Positions 25,738 to 34,654 are shown, counted from the stretch's first letter. The stretch is 43,097 nt of DNA from Candidatus Zixiibacteriota bacterium (GCA_020348065.1 CP070742.1:691927-735023); one strand, 5' to 3'. Translations and numbers: made by a program. Notes: generated by a model not told the origin, from the letters alone.

Positions 25738-26826
25738 ATGGGTAAAGGCAAAGTATTGCTCGGCATGTCCGGCGGGGTGGATAGTTCGGTTTCGGCTCTG
25801 CTGCTTACGGAAAAAGGTTATGATGTTATAGGCATCTCGATGAAGCTTTTCGATTATTCCGGGCGGGGGATCAATACACAGATGGGAGGCTGCTGCGGGA
25901 TAGACCTGATCGACGATGCCCGGCTGGTATGCGCTAAACTTAACATACCTCATTATGTACTTGATTTTTCGGAACCGTTTCGGAAGCAGGTCATCGATAA
26001 TTTTATAGTTGAATATAACAGGGGGCGCACTCCCAATCCCTGTATCGCCTGCAATACCTATATCAAATGGGGCGAAATGTTTGATTACGCTGAAAAACTG
26101 GAATGTGACTATATCGCCACTGGCCATTACGCGAGGATTATCGATGATTCGGGCGTGTATAAGCTGCTTCGTTCAAGAGATAAAGATAAAGATCAGTCCT
26201 ACGCTCTATGGGGGATACCGTCAGCAGCGCTGTCCCGGACGATTTTTCCCCTCGGTGAATGTTCTAAGAAGGATGTCAGGAAAGTTGCCCTGGAACGTCA
26301 TTTTCGTAACGCGGATCGTCCGGAAAGCCAGGAAATCTGTTTTGTGCCCGATAATGATTACGCCGGGGCTTTACGAAGATGGTCAAAGAGCGATTCCCCG
26401 GCATTTCAGCCGGGACCGGTATATAATGCCGCCGGCGAAAAGTTGGGCGAGCATAAGGGTCTGGCGCACTATACCATAGGACAGCGTCGGGGACTGGGAA
26501 TTTCATCGGCAGAACCTCTATATGTATTGAAAATCAAAAGAGAAGATAACAGCATGATTGTGGGAAAAGACGATGAACTTCTGGCGGAAAAATTTACGGT
26601 GTCATCGGTCAACCTGCTAATCGAAGCGCGGGATGTTACAGAGAGACTGACGGTAAAAATCAGGTATAAACATCAGGATAGCCCGGCGACCGTAGATTTT
26701 TTTGGTGACGGAATGACGGTAACATTCAAAGATCCTCAAAGAGCCATCACTCCCGGTCAGTCCGCCGTATTTTATTCGGGGGATTATGTAATCGGGGGAG
26801 GGATAATCGACGAGGTAATCGAGTGA
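25738..26826 (+). CDS. mnmA: tRNA-specific 2-thiouridylase MnmA
   Basis: This 362-residue enzyme thiolates U34 of Lys, Glu and Gln tRNAs. Seen are the PP-loop GMSGGVDSS (9-17), the nucleophile Cys102 in RTPNPCIACN, and the persulfide Cys201 in SQEICFVPDN. These numbers match E. coli MnmA (Cys102/Cys199). The tRNA-binding insertions and the C-terminal beta-barrel (HYTIGQRRGLGIS, then AVFYSGDYVIGGGII) are complete. A GCC motif (GGCCGIDLIDD, about 50-60) near the active site is typical of some non-proteobacterial MnmAs. With the preceding cysteine desulfurase it forms a tRNA-sulfur unit. Confidence 0.96.
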   Translation: MGKGKVLLGMSGGVDSSVSALLLTEKGYDVIGISMKLFDYSGRGINTQMGGCCGIDLIDDARLVCAKLNIPHYVLDFSEPFRKQVIDNFIVEYNRGRTPNPCIACNTYIKWGEMFDYAEKLECDYIATGHYARIIDDSGVYKLLRSRDKDKDQSYALWGIPSAALSRTIFPLGECSKKDVRKVALERHFRNADRPESQEICFVPDNDYAGALRRWSKSDSPAFQPGPVYNAAGEKLGEHKGLAHYTIGQRRGLGISSAEPLYVLKIKREDNSMIVGKDDELLAEKFTVSSVNLLIEARDVTERLTVKIRYKHQDSPATVDFFGDGMTVTFKDPQRAITPGQSAVFYSGDYVIGGGIIDEVIE

Positions 26827-26850
26827 TCATATAAAATGTGGATTATCGGG

Positions 26851-26879
26851 TTGACAGCGGGCCCTGGTATGAATAAATT
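26851..26879 (+). promoter_or_regulatory. candidate promoter before the UPF0173 hydrolase
   Basis: TTGACA (26851-26856), a 17-base spacer and TAAATT (26874-26879) lie 23 bases before the ATG at 26903. The -35 is perfect and the -10 is 4 of 6. Confidence 0.5.
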
Positions 26880-26902
26880 AAACGGCAAAGTTGGGAGGAT
26901 AT

Positions 26903-27589
26903 ATGATCAAGGTTACATTTATAGGACATTCATGTTTCGCGCTCGATAACAGTAAACAGAAGATCTTAATTGATCCGTATATTACCGGAAATCCGGTCGC
27001 GAAATCGACGAAAGAACAAAAGAAAGCTGATTTTATATTGGTAACGCACGGTCATGGAGATCACCTCGGCGATGCCATAAGCCTGGCCAAAGAAAATAAG
27101 GCCATGATCATCTCGAATTTCGAGCTATGCACCTATTGTCAGAACGAAGGTGTGAAAAACGTGCATCCTTTGCATATCGGTGGAGGACGCGATTTTCCGT
27201 TCGGCTCCGTTAAACTGACCATAGCCCACCACGGCTCGACATTGGGGGACAAGCTTCAGTATGGCGGGAATCCCGTCGGTTTCATTATCCGTACGGATGG
27301 CAAGACCTTATATCATGCCGGCGATACCGGGTTATTTCTGGATATGAAATTGATAGGCGAACTGGATAAAATCGATCTGGCCATGTTGCCCATCGGAGAT
27401 AATTTCACCATGAATATTTCCGACGCCATAAAGGCGGTGGAATTCTTAAAGCCTAAAAAGGCTATTCCCATGCATTACAACACCTTCGATCTGATCGCCT
27501 GCGATCCCGGGGAGTTTGCCGATGGAATAAAACCGCTGGGTACGGAGGGGATAATTCTCGATTTCGGGGAAAGTTACGAATTAAAATAG
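26903..27589 (+). CDS. metallo-beta-lactamase-fold hydrolase, UPF0173 family
   Basis: This 228-residue protein of the MBL fold has the metal motif THGHGDHLGD (His49, His51, Asp53, His54), a second ligand His in IAHHG, Asp in YHAGDTG, and the final His in IPMHYNTFD. The compact length and IGHSCFAL start are typical of UPF0173 (YtkL-like) enzymes, whose substrate is not firmly known. Start is ATG 26903 with GGGAGGA 4-5 bases upstream; a TTG 12 bases earlier lies in the ribosome site. It is followed within 4 bases by the peptidase gene. Confidence 0.93.
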   Translation: MIKVTFIGHSCFALDNSKQKILIDPYITGNPVAKSTKEQKKADFILVTHGHGDHLGDAISLAKENKAMIISNFELCTYCQNEGVKNVHPLHIGGGRDFPFGSVKLTIAHHGSTLGDKLQYGGNPVGFIIRTDGKTLYHAGDTGLFLDMKLIGELDKIDLAMLPIGDNFTMNISDAIKAVEFLKPKKAIPMHYNTFDLIACDPGEFADGIKPLGTEGIILDFGESYELK

Positions 27590-27593
27590 AGTC

Positions 27594-28562
27594 ATGAAAA
27601 AAAACAGGTATAAAGCCCGGAATCTGTTTCTGGGCTTTTGTTTTTTATTTTTCCTATTATCGTCTTTCGGCCGTTCCGCGGCTCAGGAGGACGGTAAAGG
27701 TGAGATAATAATTCTACCGGCCGATAATGTATTTTCCGATTCCGCAAGATATTATGCCGGCCATTATCGCAGTTTCCTTTCCGATTTGCTGAATTTTCCG
27801 CTGGATACAACTGTGGTTATATTTATTGCCGATAGCGATAAGGAATTCATGAACCGGGTGGGATCGTCCTTCCCCGATTGGGGAGCGGGTGCGGCCTCGC
27901 TTGACCGCGCAGTTATTGTAATCAAATCCCCCAAATACATACGCGTTGGTAAATCATTCAGGGAACTCATCGGGCATGAGCTAACTCATATCATGTTGCA
28001 TCGAGCCTCGGGATCGCAATGGCTTCCGCGCTGGATACACGAGGGTCTGTCAATGCGGGTTTCCGGCGAATGGAATATCGGGCAGGATATCCTGGTCGCC
28101 AGGGCGGTCTGGACAAACCGGCTTATTAATCTTTACAGGCTCGAAGGCCTCTCAGAGTTCAGCGGGGCGGAGGCCAACCTGGCCTATACCCAATCCTACC
28201 TGGCAGCGTCGGAACTGGTAAAATCATCCGATAAATATCTCCTCGCCGACCTGCTGGATTTTTACAGGGACAATCGAGATTTCTATAAAAGTTTTAAAAT
28301 CGCAGTTGGCGACGACTATCAGAACTGGACCGCCAACTGGTATGAAAGGATGTCTATGCGTTATCACTTTTTTCTGTTTTTGCTTGATGCCAGGCTGTTC
28401 TGGCTTTTAATTCCGTTGTTTTTTATTCTGCTAATTATTTTAAAAAGGAGACAGAGCGCCAAAGTCAAAAAACGCTGGAAAATCGAGGACCGAATAAATC
28501 CCCCGGACGACAGCTATAATCGATATTACGACGGTTATTATGACGACAAAGACAAGATATAA
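27594..28562 (+). CDS. membrane-anchored peptidase MA-like gluzincin
   Basis: This 322-residue protein has a signal peptide (about 1-30), a zinc-metallopeptidase domain with HELTH (128-132) and downstream Glu150 in WIHEGLS, which is the HExxH...E gluzincin pattern of the peptidase MA family, then a transmembrane helix (about 266-284) and a basic, Tyr/Asp-rich cytoplasmic tail ending DDKDKI. The catalytic domain would face the periplasm, and its substrate is unknown. The last 23 bases overlap the acyltransferase gene, so the two are translationally linked. An envelope-protein or lipid-related quality function is inferred only from this linkage. Confidence 0.8.
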   Translation: MKKNRYKARNLFLGFCFLFFLLSSFGRSAAQEDGKGEIIILPADNVFSDSARYYAGHYRSFLSDLLNFPLDTTVVIFIADSDKEFMNRVGSSFPDWGAGAASLDRAVIVIKSPKYIRVGKSFRELIGHELTHIMLHRASGSQWLPRWIHEGLSMRVSGEWNIGQDILVARAVWTNRLINLYRLEGLSEFSGAEANLAYTQSYLAASELVKSSDKYLLADLLDFYRDNRDFYKSFKIAVGDDYQNWTANWYERMSMRYHFFLFLLDARLFWLLIPLFFILLIILKRRQSAKVKKRWKIEDRINPPDDSYNRYYDGYYDDKDKI

Positions 28563-29424
28563 AATTGAATACTATGCCGTGTCGACATTGATATTTGTAT
28601 TGAATCTTATTCCCTACAGGCTTGCCCTGCTGTTTGGAGACTTAATAGGTTTTCTCGCTTTTTCGATTTTCAGGATCAGGAGAGAGGTGACTCTCGACAA
28701 TCTGAAAAAATCGTTCGGCGATAAATATTCCGATTCGGAATACGAAAAAATAGCGGCGAGATCATACGGGAATATCGCCAGGGGTTTCATCGAATACGGG
28801 CTGTTTCCCTCATTGAGCAAGAAGGATCTTTCGAATTATTTATATATTGAAGGGGAGGAAAATTTAGAAAAAATAAAGGATTCCGGAAAGGGAGCGGTGC
28901 TGGTCACCGGTCATTTCGGGAGCTGGGAGATGATGGGAGCGTTTATTTCCAGGAGGGGATGGCCCATAGATTACCTTGTGGGGGAGCAGCACAATTTGCT
29001 TGTTAACGAGATAATGAACAATCATCGTCGGATATTCGATATAGGATTGATTGAGATGGGAGTGGCAGCCCGCGGAGTGTTCAAAGCCGTTAAAAACGGC
29101 CGGATGGTCTGCATGCTTTCCGACCAGGATGCCGGGAATGACGGGGTAATTGTGAATTTCCTGGGCCGTCCCGCATCAACTCCAAAGGGGCCCGCGGCAT
29201 TCGCTATCAAGACCGGAGCTCCCCTGGCCTGCGGCTTCATAATCAGAGACGGCGCCCGGCAAAAAGTGATTATTGAACCGCCTATTGAATTTTATCCATC
29301 GGGAGATAAAGAAAAAGATATAAAAAAACTAACTCAGGCTTATACGTCGCTGATTGAGGGATATGTAAAAAAACACCCGGATCACTGGTTCTGGCCGCAT
29401 CGACGTTGGAAATCCACCACTTGA
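28540..29424 (+). CDS. LpxL/HtrB-family lipid A acyltransferase-like protein
   Basis: This 294-residue protein has an N-terminal membrane helix (about 12-45) and the catalytic dyad H125-x4-E130 in GHFGSWE. The second acyltransferase block is SDQDAGNDGVIVNFLG, with TPKGPAAFAIKTGAPL further on, and it ends near PDHWFWPHRRWK, the LpxL/LpxM signature. These enzymes add secondary acyl chains to lipid A or related lipids at the inner membrane. Which lipid is used here is unknown. The ATG lies within the preceding peptidase gene. Its presence supports a lipopolysaccharide-type outer membrane. Confidence 0.9.
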   Translation: MTTKTRYKIEYYAVSTLIFVLNLIPYRLALLFGDLIGFLAFSIFRIRREVTLDNLKKSFGDKYSDSEYEKIAARSYGNIARGFIEYGLFPSLSKKDLSNYLYIEGEENLEKIKDSGKGAVLVTGHFGSWEMMGAFISRRGWPIDYLVGEQHNLLVNEIMNNHRRIFDIGLIEMGVAARGVFKAVKNGRMVCMLSDQDAGNDGVIVNFLGRPASTPKGPAAFAIKTGAPLACGFIIRDGARQKVIIEPPIEFYPSGDKEKDIKKLTQAYTSLIEGYVKKHPDHWFWPHRRWKSTT

Positions 29425-31736
29425 GCAAAGAGAACCGCTCAATTTTTAAGAACCGTCCCCTGGTAAAGGCGTTAACGTTTTTTATCGCGGGCGTTGTCTT
29501 TTCAACAACCCTTGAACTTAATTACCTGTATTCTCTTATTCCATTTATAATATTTATAATATTTTCATTGTATTTTTATTTTAAAAACGATCCTAAGCCT
29601 GCTGGAATATCGATCTGCATTATGCTTTTTTTCCTGGGCTGGTTCAGGGCCGATCTGGCCGGGGGTCCCTTTCCGCCGAATCATATTGAAAATCTCGCCG
29701 ACATAGGTGGAAATTCGACGGTTTACGGAAAAATCGTGGAAGAGCCGGATATAAGGGAGGATCGAACCTACCTGGTTATTGAGACGGATTCCTTAACAAT
29801 AAGAAATTACACAATACCGTCATTCGGACGATTGCGTGTGAAGGTGTTGAATGGAGGTACCCATTTCGATCATTCCGATTATGTAACGGTAAAGGGTTAT
29901 CTTTATAAACCGGGAGGCCCCAGAAATCCGCGCGGTTTCGATTATGCCGGATATCTTCATACCAAGGATATTTTCGCCGCCATGTCGGTGAGCGGCCCTC
30001 ATAATGTAACAATTATGAAAAAGGGATCTTCATTTCTATCCTGGGTAGTGAAGCCGGTCAGGAATTATATGGTTGAGGTTGCCCGGGAGAACCTGTCTCC
30101 GGTTTCCGCGGCCATACTCTCGGGATTTGTCCTGGGCGAAAGACGGGATATACCGGAGGAATATCAGACCATGTTCCGCGATACCGGGACGCTTCATTTG
30201 ATGGCGGTATCGGGCTCCAATGTCGGCCTGGTGCTGACTGTCATGGCTATCCCCCTGACTCTGATAGGATTACGAAGAAGGCCGAAGGTTCTGGCGTTGC
30301 TGGCTGTTGTCTTATTTTTCGCGGTTCTTACCAGACTCGAGGCCTCCGTTGTAAGGGCATCCATCATGGCTTCCGTGGGGCTTCTGGCCTACGGATGGCT
30401 CCGTAAGCCTGATTATATTAATCTGCTGGGATTTGCGGGATTGATTATGCTTTTCTGGAGGCCGCTGCAGCTTTTCGACGTGGGCTTGCAGCTTTCTTTC
30501 GCGGCGACTTTCGGAATCGTCTATGTCGTACCCGATATGTATAAGTTTATTAAGCCATTAACTCGAAAAAAGCTTCGCTGGATCAGGTGGTTCGCGGCAG
30601 CGGTTGCGACTACCGTAGCAGCTCAAGCAGCGGTAATGCCGTTAATGGCATCATATTTCAACAGGATTCCCCTGGTAGGGATTATAGCCAACCTGCCGGT
30701 TGGGCTGCTGGCCTATTTTGCGTCATCACTGGGAATAGCTCTCTATTTTGTTTCGCTGCCGGGCGGCTGGTTGGAAATAGTATCGGGTTTTCTTTTAGAA
30801 TTTATACTGGACACGGTCGAAGTCATTCTCGGTTTTTTCTATGATCTTCCGCTGGCGGTTGTGCAAACGCCGTCCCTCGGCTGGCCGGCGATATTTCTTT
30901 ACTGGACGGCGCTTTACCTTTTGTACGAACTTTTATTCAAACGCAGGTTCAGCGCAAAAGGGGCAATTTCGATTATTTTTTGTTTTAATCTATTAGTCTG
31001 GCCGGAGGTATTTGAAAGGAAACCGTTATGGACTATCGAATTTATTGATGTGGGATTGAATCGAGCGTGGATTTACACGGATAAAACCGGGAAAGCGCTG
31101 GGCTGTGTCGATATTTACCGTGAGGATAAATATATCGAAAATACTCTCATGTCTAATATTCTGAACTTTCATGGCGAGCGACTGGAATGGCTGGTCAGTT
31201 CGACGCCCGGTTCTCACACCGTCGAATCGATAAAAGAGTTATTTTCGCCCAATATTGTACAGTTGAATAAATTATTCGGAAAAGGCGGTAATGAGGGAAT
31301 CGTTTCCGATAAAAATTATTCGAGGCTCCCGGATTGGATTAAGTTTGTATGGGGGCAATCCGATAATACTGAGGGAGGAATTCATATTCCGCCCTGTATG
31401 CAGGTTGATGCGGGGGAATACTATTTGATTATGGCTGGCCGGTCCGGTACGCAGAATATGCGGAAGATCCAATTTGATAAAAGGATAGCTCTTTTGGAGT
31501 TACCCTGGAGCGTATATGCCCGGACCGATTGTATGAATACGATTGACAGGCTGAATCCGGAATGTGTCGTGTTTTCTCCGGATCGCTACTCGACCGGCGC
31601 TCCCAGGAGTAGATCTGATCTGACACATTCATCCGACAGGCTTTTTGCGACATCAATTTACGGCGGTTTCAGGTTGGCCGAGATTGACGGCGAGTTGCAG
31701 ATTGAGACCATGAATTCGGCCCACATCGAGGAGTGA
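29406..31736 (+). CDS. comEC: ComEC/Rec2-like DNA uptake channel with degenerate C-terminal MBL-like domain
   Basis: This 776-residue polytopic protein has an N-terminal OB-like DUF4131 part (about 30-190), then the competence domain (about 200-510) with LMAVSGSNVGLVLTVM, RLEASVVRASIMASVGLLAYG and LFDVGLQLSFAATFGIVYV. ComEC translocates one DNA strand across the inner membrane in natural transformation. The C-terminal ~230 residues start like the usual MBL domain (WTIEFIDVGLNRAW), but the HxHxDH metal motif is replaced by VSSTPGSHTVES and other ligands are not evident, so nuclease activity is doubtful. The start is TTG 29406, or TTG 29421 that overlaps the previous stop. Together with the pili in this window it suggests competence. 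Confidence 0.88.
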   Translation: MEIHHLSKENRSIFKNRPLVKALTFFIAGVVFSTTLELNYLYSLIPFIIFIIFSLYFYFKNDPKPAGISICIMLFFLGWFRADLAGGPFPPNHIENLADIGGNSTVYGKIVEEPDIREDRTYLVIETDSLTIRNYTIPSFGRLRVKVLNGGTHFDHSDYVTVKGYLYKPGGPRNPRGFDYAGYLHTKDIFAAMSVSGPHNVTIMKKGSSFLSWVVKPVRNYMVEVARENLSPVSAAILSGFVLGERRDIPEEYQTMFRDTGTLHLMAVSGSNVGLVLTVMAIPLTLIGLRRRPKVLALLAVVLFFAVLTRLEASVVRASIMASVGLLAYGWLRKPDYINLLGFAGLIMLFWRPLQLFDVGLQLSFAATFGIVYVVPDMYKFIKPLTRKKLRWIRWFAAAVATTVAAQAAVMPLMASYFNRIPLVGIIANLPVGLLAYFASSLGIALYFVSLPGGWLEIVSGFLLEFILDTVEVILGFFYDLPLAVVQTPSLGWPAIFLYWTALYLLYELLFKRRFSAKGAISIIFCFNLLVWPEVFERKPLWTIEFIDVGLNRAWIYTDKTGKALGCVDIYREDKYIENTLMSNILNFHGERLEWLVSSTPGSHTVESIKELFSPNIVQLNKLFGKGGNEGIVSDKNYSRLPDWIKFVWGQSDNTEGGIHIPPCMQVDAGEYYLIMAGRSGTQNMRKIQFDKRIALLELPWSVYARTDCMNTIDRLNPECVVFSPDRYSTGAPRSRSDLTHSSDRLFATSIYGGFRLAEIDGELQIETMNSAHIEE

Positions 31737-31740
31737 AAAG

Positions 31741-32907
31741 GTGAGTTTCGCGGGAAACCTGAACACAGTATCGTTGCCCGATGTATTTCAACTGATATTT
31801 ACGTCTAAAATGACGGGCGGGTTGAAGATCACCAAGGACAAGGATGAGAAGATTATTTATTTTAAGGGCGGTATGCTGGTCTTTGCGACCTCCAACGACA
31901 GCCAGGATCTTTTCGGGACTATTCTGGTCAAGAAGGGGAGGATTTCGCGGGAGGATCTGAATAAGGTTATAGCCGGTCAGCAGAGCGGCAAAAAAATAGG
32001 CACCCTGCTTGTTGAAAAAAACCTGTTTACCCGCGAGGAGATAATCGAAGGTTTAAAAATGCAGATCGAGGAAATCGTCTACAGCCTTTTTGGATGGAAA
32101 GACGGGCTTTTCGATTTTCTGCAGGACAAAACTCCTCCTCCCGATTCTATTCTGAGCGAATTAAATCCCATGAACATAATTATGGAGGGAACCCGGCGCA
32201 TAGACGAATGGGAGGAGCTGAAAAAGGTGTTGCCGCCGGATAGCACGATTCTGGAATTAGCCCGCGATCCGGCGTTCAAAACCGACGAGATACATCTGAC
32301 CAAAAACGAAATCATTTTGATGGCCCTGATCGGATCGGGAAAGAAATTATCCAAAATAATCGAGGACAGCTATCTTGACAGATTTATCACCTGTAAAGCG
32401 CTTGCCAACCTTCTTCAGCAGGGCTTATTAATACCGGCAAAAGAGGTCGTTGAGGAGAAAACCGTCGAGATGGAACAAAAAGCCCTGGCGGAACTTCTGG
32501 CGCAGATATATCTGGGCAACCTGAATTATATTTTTGAAAATATCAAGGAAAAGCTCGGCGGGAAAGGGCATAAGGTGATCTCGGAGACATTTCAAATCAA
32601 TAAAAATTATTACCCCAATCTCGACAAGAATTTTATCGGCGATGACGGCCAGATAAGGTTTGATTTTTTCCTGGAGATGTACAAAAAACTGCCCGAGGAA
32701 GCGAGAATCTGGAAAATAGTATCGAATTTCAATTCGCTTTTGAATGATTATCTGAACGCCGTTAACAAGAGTCTGGGCTCAAAAATATATAAGAGGCTTT
32801 TATCGGAAATAAGGATCAACATTCATAACATAATTAATCAAAATCGTCAGATTTCCGTCAAATACGGTCTCGAGGAAGAATTCACCCGGATTTTAAGAGA
32901 CAGGTAG
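31741..32907 (+). CDS. PATAN/DUF4388 protein with MshEN-like motif pair
   Basis: This 388-residue cytoplasmic protein starts with a DUF4388/PATAN domain (about 1-125, FAGNLNTVSLPDVFQLIF, then GGLKITKDKDEKIIYFKGG). Such domains occur with roadblock, MglA and response-regulator proteins. Residues 57-80 and 85-108 (GTILVKKGRISREDLNKVI, GTLLVEKNLFTREEIIEGL) keep the 24-residue MshEN spacing with a 4- instead of 5-residue linker. The remaining ~250 residues are helical without a known domain (EWEELKKVLPPDST, coiled C-terminus). GTG start 4 bases after comEC. It opens the MglA/roadblock/second-motor gene run and could be its regulatory hub. No enzyme motif is seen. Confidence 0.8.
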   Translation: MSFAGNLNTVSLPDVFQLIFTSKMTGGLKITKDKDEKIIYFKGGMLVFATSNDSQDLFGTILVKKGRISREDLNKVIAGQQSGKKIGTLLVEKNLFTREEIIEGLKMQIEEIVYSLFGWKDGLFDFLQDKTPPPDSILSELNPMNIIMEGTRRIDEWEELKKVLPPDSTILELARDPAFKTDEIHLTKNEIILMALIGSGKKLSKIIEDSYLDRFITCKALANLLQQGLLIPAKEVVEEKTVEMEQKALAELLAQIYLGNLNYIFENIKEKLGGKGHKVISETFQINKNYYPNLDKNFIGDDGQIRFDFFLEMYKKLPEEARIWKIVSNFNSLLNDYLNAVNKSLGSKIYKRLLSEIRINIHNIINQNRQISVKYGLEEEFTRILRDR

Positions 32908-32908
32908 A

Positions 32909-33274
32909 ATGAACCGTTTAACAGCTTGTCTTACATTGGCTTTGGTTCTGGCCAATTATGATTTTTGCTGGGCCATATCATCCCAGACATATAATTTGGT
33001 TCGAGAATCGTTATATTTTGCAACATCCGTGGGATGTTTGGTTTTCGCGTTAACTATTTTCCTATCCCTTAAAGGCGGTAGTCTGGGGACCCCATGGCTT
33101 TTTATTTTTATAGGATTTTTACTCGCTGCCGTGGGAGGAGCAATCCATCTTCTTGACCTGTTTGAGATTCTGATTCACGTTTACGATCTCAGGCCGGCTC
33201 TGCTAATTACGAATTGCGGGTCCATGATTTTTTTCCTTATCGGGCTGATTTCTTATAAGCGCGGACTTGAATAA
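32909..33274 (+). CDS. small four-helix membrane protein
   Basis: This 121-residue protein has four likely membrane helices, at about 4-22, 33-54, 62-88 and 96-116 (for example SLYFATSVGCLVFALTIFL and LLITNCGSMIFFLIGLIS), with a possible signal-like first helix ending CWA. It shows no family signature I recognise. It starts 2 bases after the PATAN gene and lies 89 bases before the TPR-roadblock gene, so it is part of this cluster. A role as membrane partner of the PATAN or roadblock proteins is an inference. Confidence 0.65.
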   Translation: MNRLTACLTLALVLANYDFCWAISSQTYNLVRESLYFATSVGCLVFALTIFLSLKGGSLGTPWLFIFIGFLLAAVGGAIHLLDLFEILIHVYDLRPALLITNCGSMIFFLIGLISYKRGLE

Positions 33275-33290
33275 ATCGTCCAATAATCCC

Positions 33291-33319
33291 TTGATATATC
33301 TCTAAATTCCCCCAATAAA
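33291..33319 (+). promoter_or_regulatory. weak candidate promoter before the roadblock genes
   Basis: TTGATA (33291-33296), 17 bases and AATAAA (33314-33319) lie in the 89-base gap. The -35 matches 5 of 6 and the -10 matches 4 of 6. It may give a second start for the MglA module, but read-through from upstream is equally possible. Confidence 0.2.
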
Positions 33320-33363
33320 ATGTCGATATCTTATATGATTGAAAACTACTTATAGGGATTGCC

Positions 33364-34194
33364 ATGGTTGATACGATAGAATTAGAAGACCGCATTGAAA
33401 AGTGCGAAAAAATCCTTGCGAGCGATGGCAGCAGCCAGATATTCGCGGCGCTGGCCGACGCATATCGCAAAAAAGGGGATATAAGGAAAGCCCGCGAAGT
33501 ATGCCTGCAAGGATTGAAATTACATCCCGGCTATTCTTCGGCTCGCGTTGTGATGGCTAAAATTCATATGTCCGACGGGAATTATACGGCGGCCAAAGCA
33601 GAATTGGAAAAAGCCATAGAATCGTCAGGAAGGTCGCGCGCCATAGATATTCTCGAGGCCGAGATATTCATAAGATTGGGGAAAATAACCGAAGCGGGGA
33701 CAATTCTGGAGAGACTGTATTCGTCGGATCCCGAGGATGAGCTGGTATTGAACCTGATGTCCATGATCGGCGGGGAGAGAAGCCCCTCTAAAAATGGTAT
33801 CAAGGGCGAGGACGGGCCTGCGGGACGGAAGCGGAGTTATTCCCTTTCGGATATAGTGAGTCTATTAAAAATAATGCCCAGGGTTATGGGAGTGGTTGTG
33901 GTAACTGAGGAAGGCCTGGTACTGGAGGGGCGTTTTGACGGTTTTATTTCAAGGGAGGAGATAGGAGCTCTGTCGAAAAGTATTTTCGATATGGCATTGG
34001 CGGGCGGAAACAAGATAAACCTGGGCCCCGCCAGGGAAATCTTGATAGAGACGCAATCCTCAAAGCTGTGGATCTTCAATAAAGATAAATTCATTTTAAC
34101 GATATTTGCCCGTGACGATGTCAGTATGGGTTCTTTGAAATTGAAAATCGAGGATTTGCTCAGCAAGGCGGATGCATCGATCGGGGTGGAATGA
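33364..34194 (+). CDS. TPR-roadblock/LC7 fusion protein
   Basis: This 276-residue protein has three TPR-like helical repeats (about 20-135: AALADAYRKKGDIRKAREVCL, VVMAKIHMSDGNYTAAKAEL, AEIFIRLGKITEAGTIL) and a charged linker (about 137-155). A roadblock/LC7 domain follows at about 156-270 (PRVMGVVVVTEEGLVLEGRF, IWIFNKDKFILTIFARDDV-type end). Roadblock domains dimerise and bind small GTPases of the MglA type, and TPRs bind other proteins. The fusion could bring a GTPase to a partner. It is the first of four roadblock genes. ATG 33364 follows TAGGGA. Confidence 0.8.
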   Translation: MVDTIELEDRIEKCEKILASDGSSQIFAALADAYRKKGDIRKAREVCLQGLKLHPGYSSARVVMAKIHMSDGNYTAAKAELEKAIESSGRSRAIDILEAEIFIRLGKITEAGTILERLYSSDPEDELVLNLMSMIGGERSPSKNGIKGEDGPAGRKRSYSLSDIVSLLKIMPRVMGVVVVTEEGLVLEGRFDGFISREEIGALSKSIFDMALAGGNKINLGPAREILIETQSSKLWIFNKDKFILTIFARDDVSMGSLKLKIEDLLSKADASIGVE

Positions 34195-34207
34195 CAAGGA
34201 GAAAATT

Positions 34208-34654
34208 TTGAAAGGTTTAAAAGAAGACTGCAGACTTCAGACGGCCGTGGACTATCTTACCGACTATACGGGAGTTATAGGGGCCGTCATAGCCGATCAT
34301 GAAGGCCTGGTTATCGCCTGCAGTCCGCCCAGCCTGCTGCATGGAGAAACGTATGCCGCATTGGGGCCGGAGATATTTAATATCGCCGATCGGATTATTG
34401 AAAAAATAATCAATCCCGGATGCAGATATGTTTCGCTCAAGACGGATGACAGATGGTTGACCATTGCGGCCACAATGAATTTTCATCTTGTCGTGCTTGC
34501 GGACCAAAAGGCGGACGATCTGTTAAATGTTCGTATTCAGAGGACACTTGAGATGATAACGAATCACATAAAAGAAAAATATCCGGCTGAAGTTTATACC
34601 GTCAGGCCGGAAGCGATAAAAAAGGAAGAAGCAATGGAGGCTTCACATGTATAA
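34208..34654 (+). CDS. roadblock/LC7-like protein
   Basis: This 148-residue protein has a roadblock-type core (about 10-120: VIGAVIADHEGLVIACS, then DDRWLTIAATMNFHLVVLAD) and a short charged C-terminus. I take TTG 34208 as start because AAGGAG (34196-34201) is 6 bases upstream and it lies just after the preceding stop; ATG 34172 would add 12 residues overlapping that gene. It is probably an accessory GTPase-binding dimer. It overlaps the next gene by 8 bases. The sequence differs strongly from the other roadblock copies, so an old duplication or independent gain is likely. Confidence 0.72.
   Translation: MKGLKEDCRLQTAVDYLTDYTGVIGAVIADHEGLVIACSPPSLLHGETYAALGPEIFNIADRIIEKIINPGCRYVSLKTDDRWLTIAATMNFHLVVLADQKADDLLNVRIQRTLEMITNHIKEKYPAEVYTVRPEAIKKEEAMEASHV

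Noticed and set aside
25132-26127. 331-codon minus-strand open frame across nifS and mnmA
   Set aside because: It lies opposite two strongly conserved genes and its translation shows no domain; long open shadows arise from their codon usage.
34172-34207. ATG 34172 as start of the second roadblock gene
   Set aside because: It lies inside the preceding gene without a ribosome site; TTG 34208 has AAGGAG at ideal distance and removes an unlikely N-terminus.
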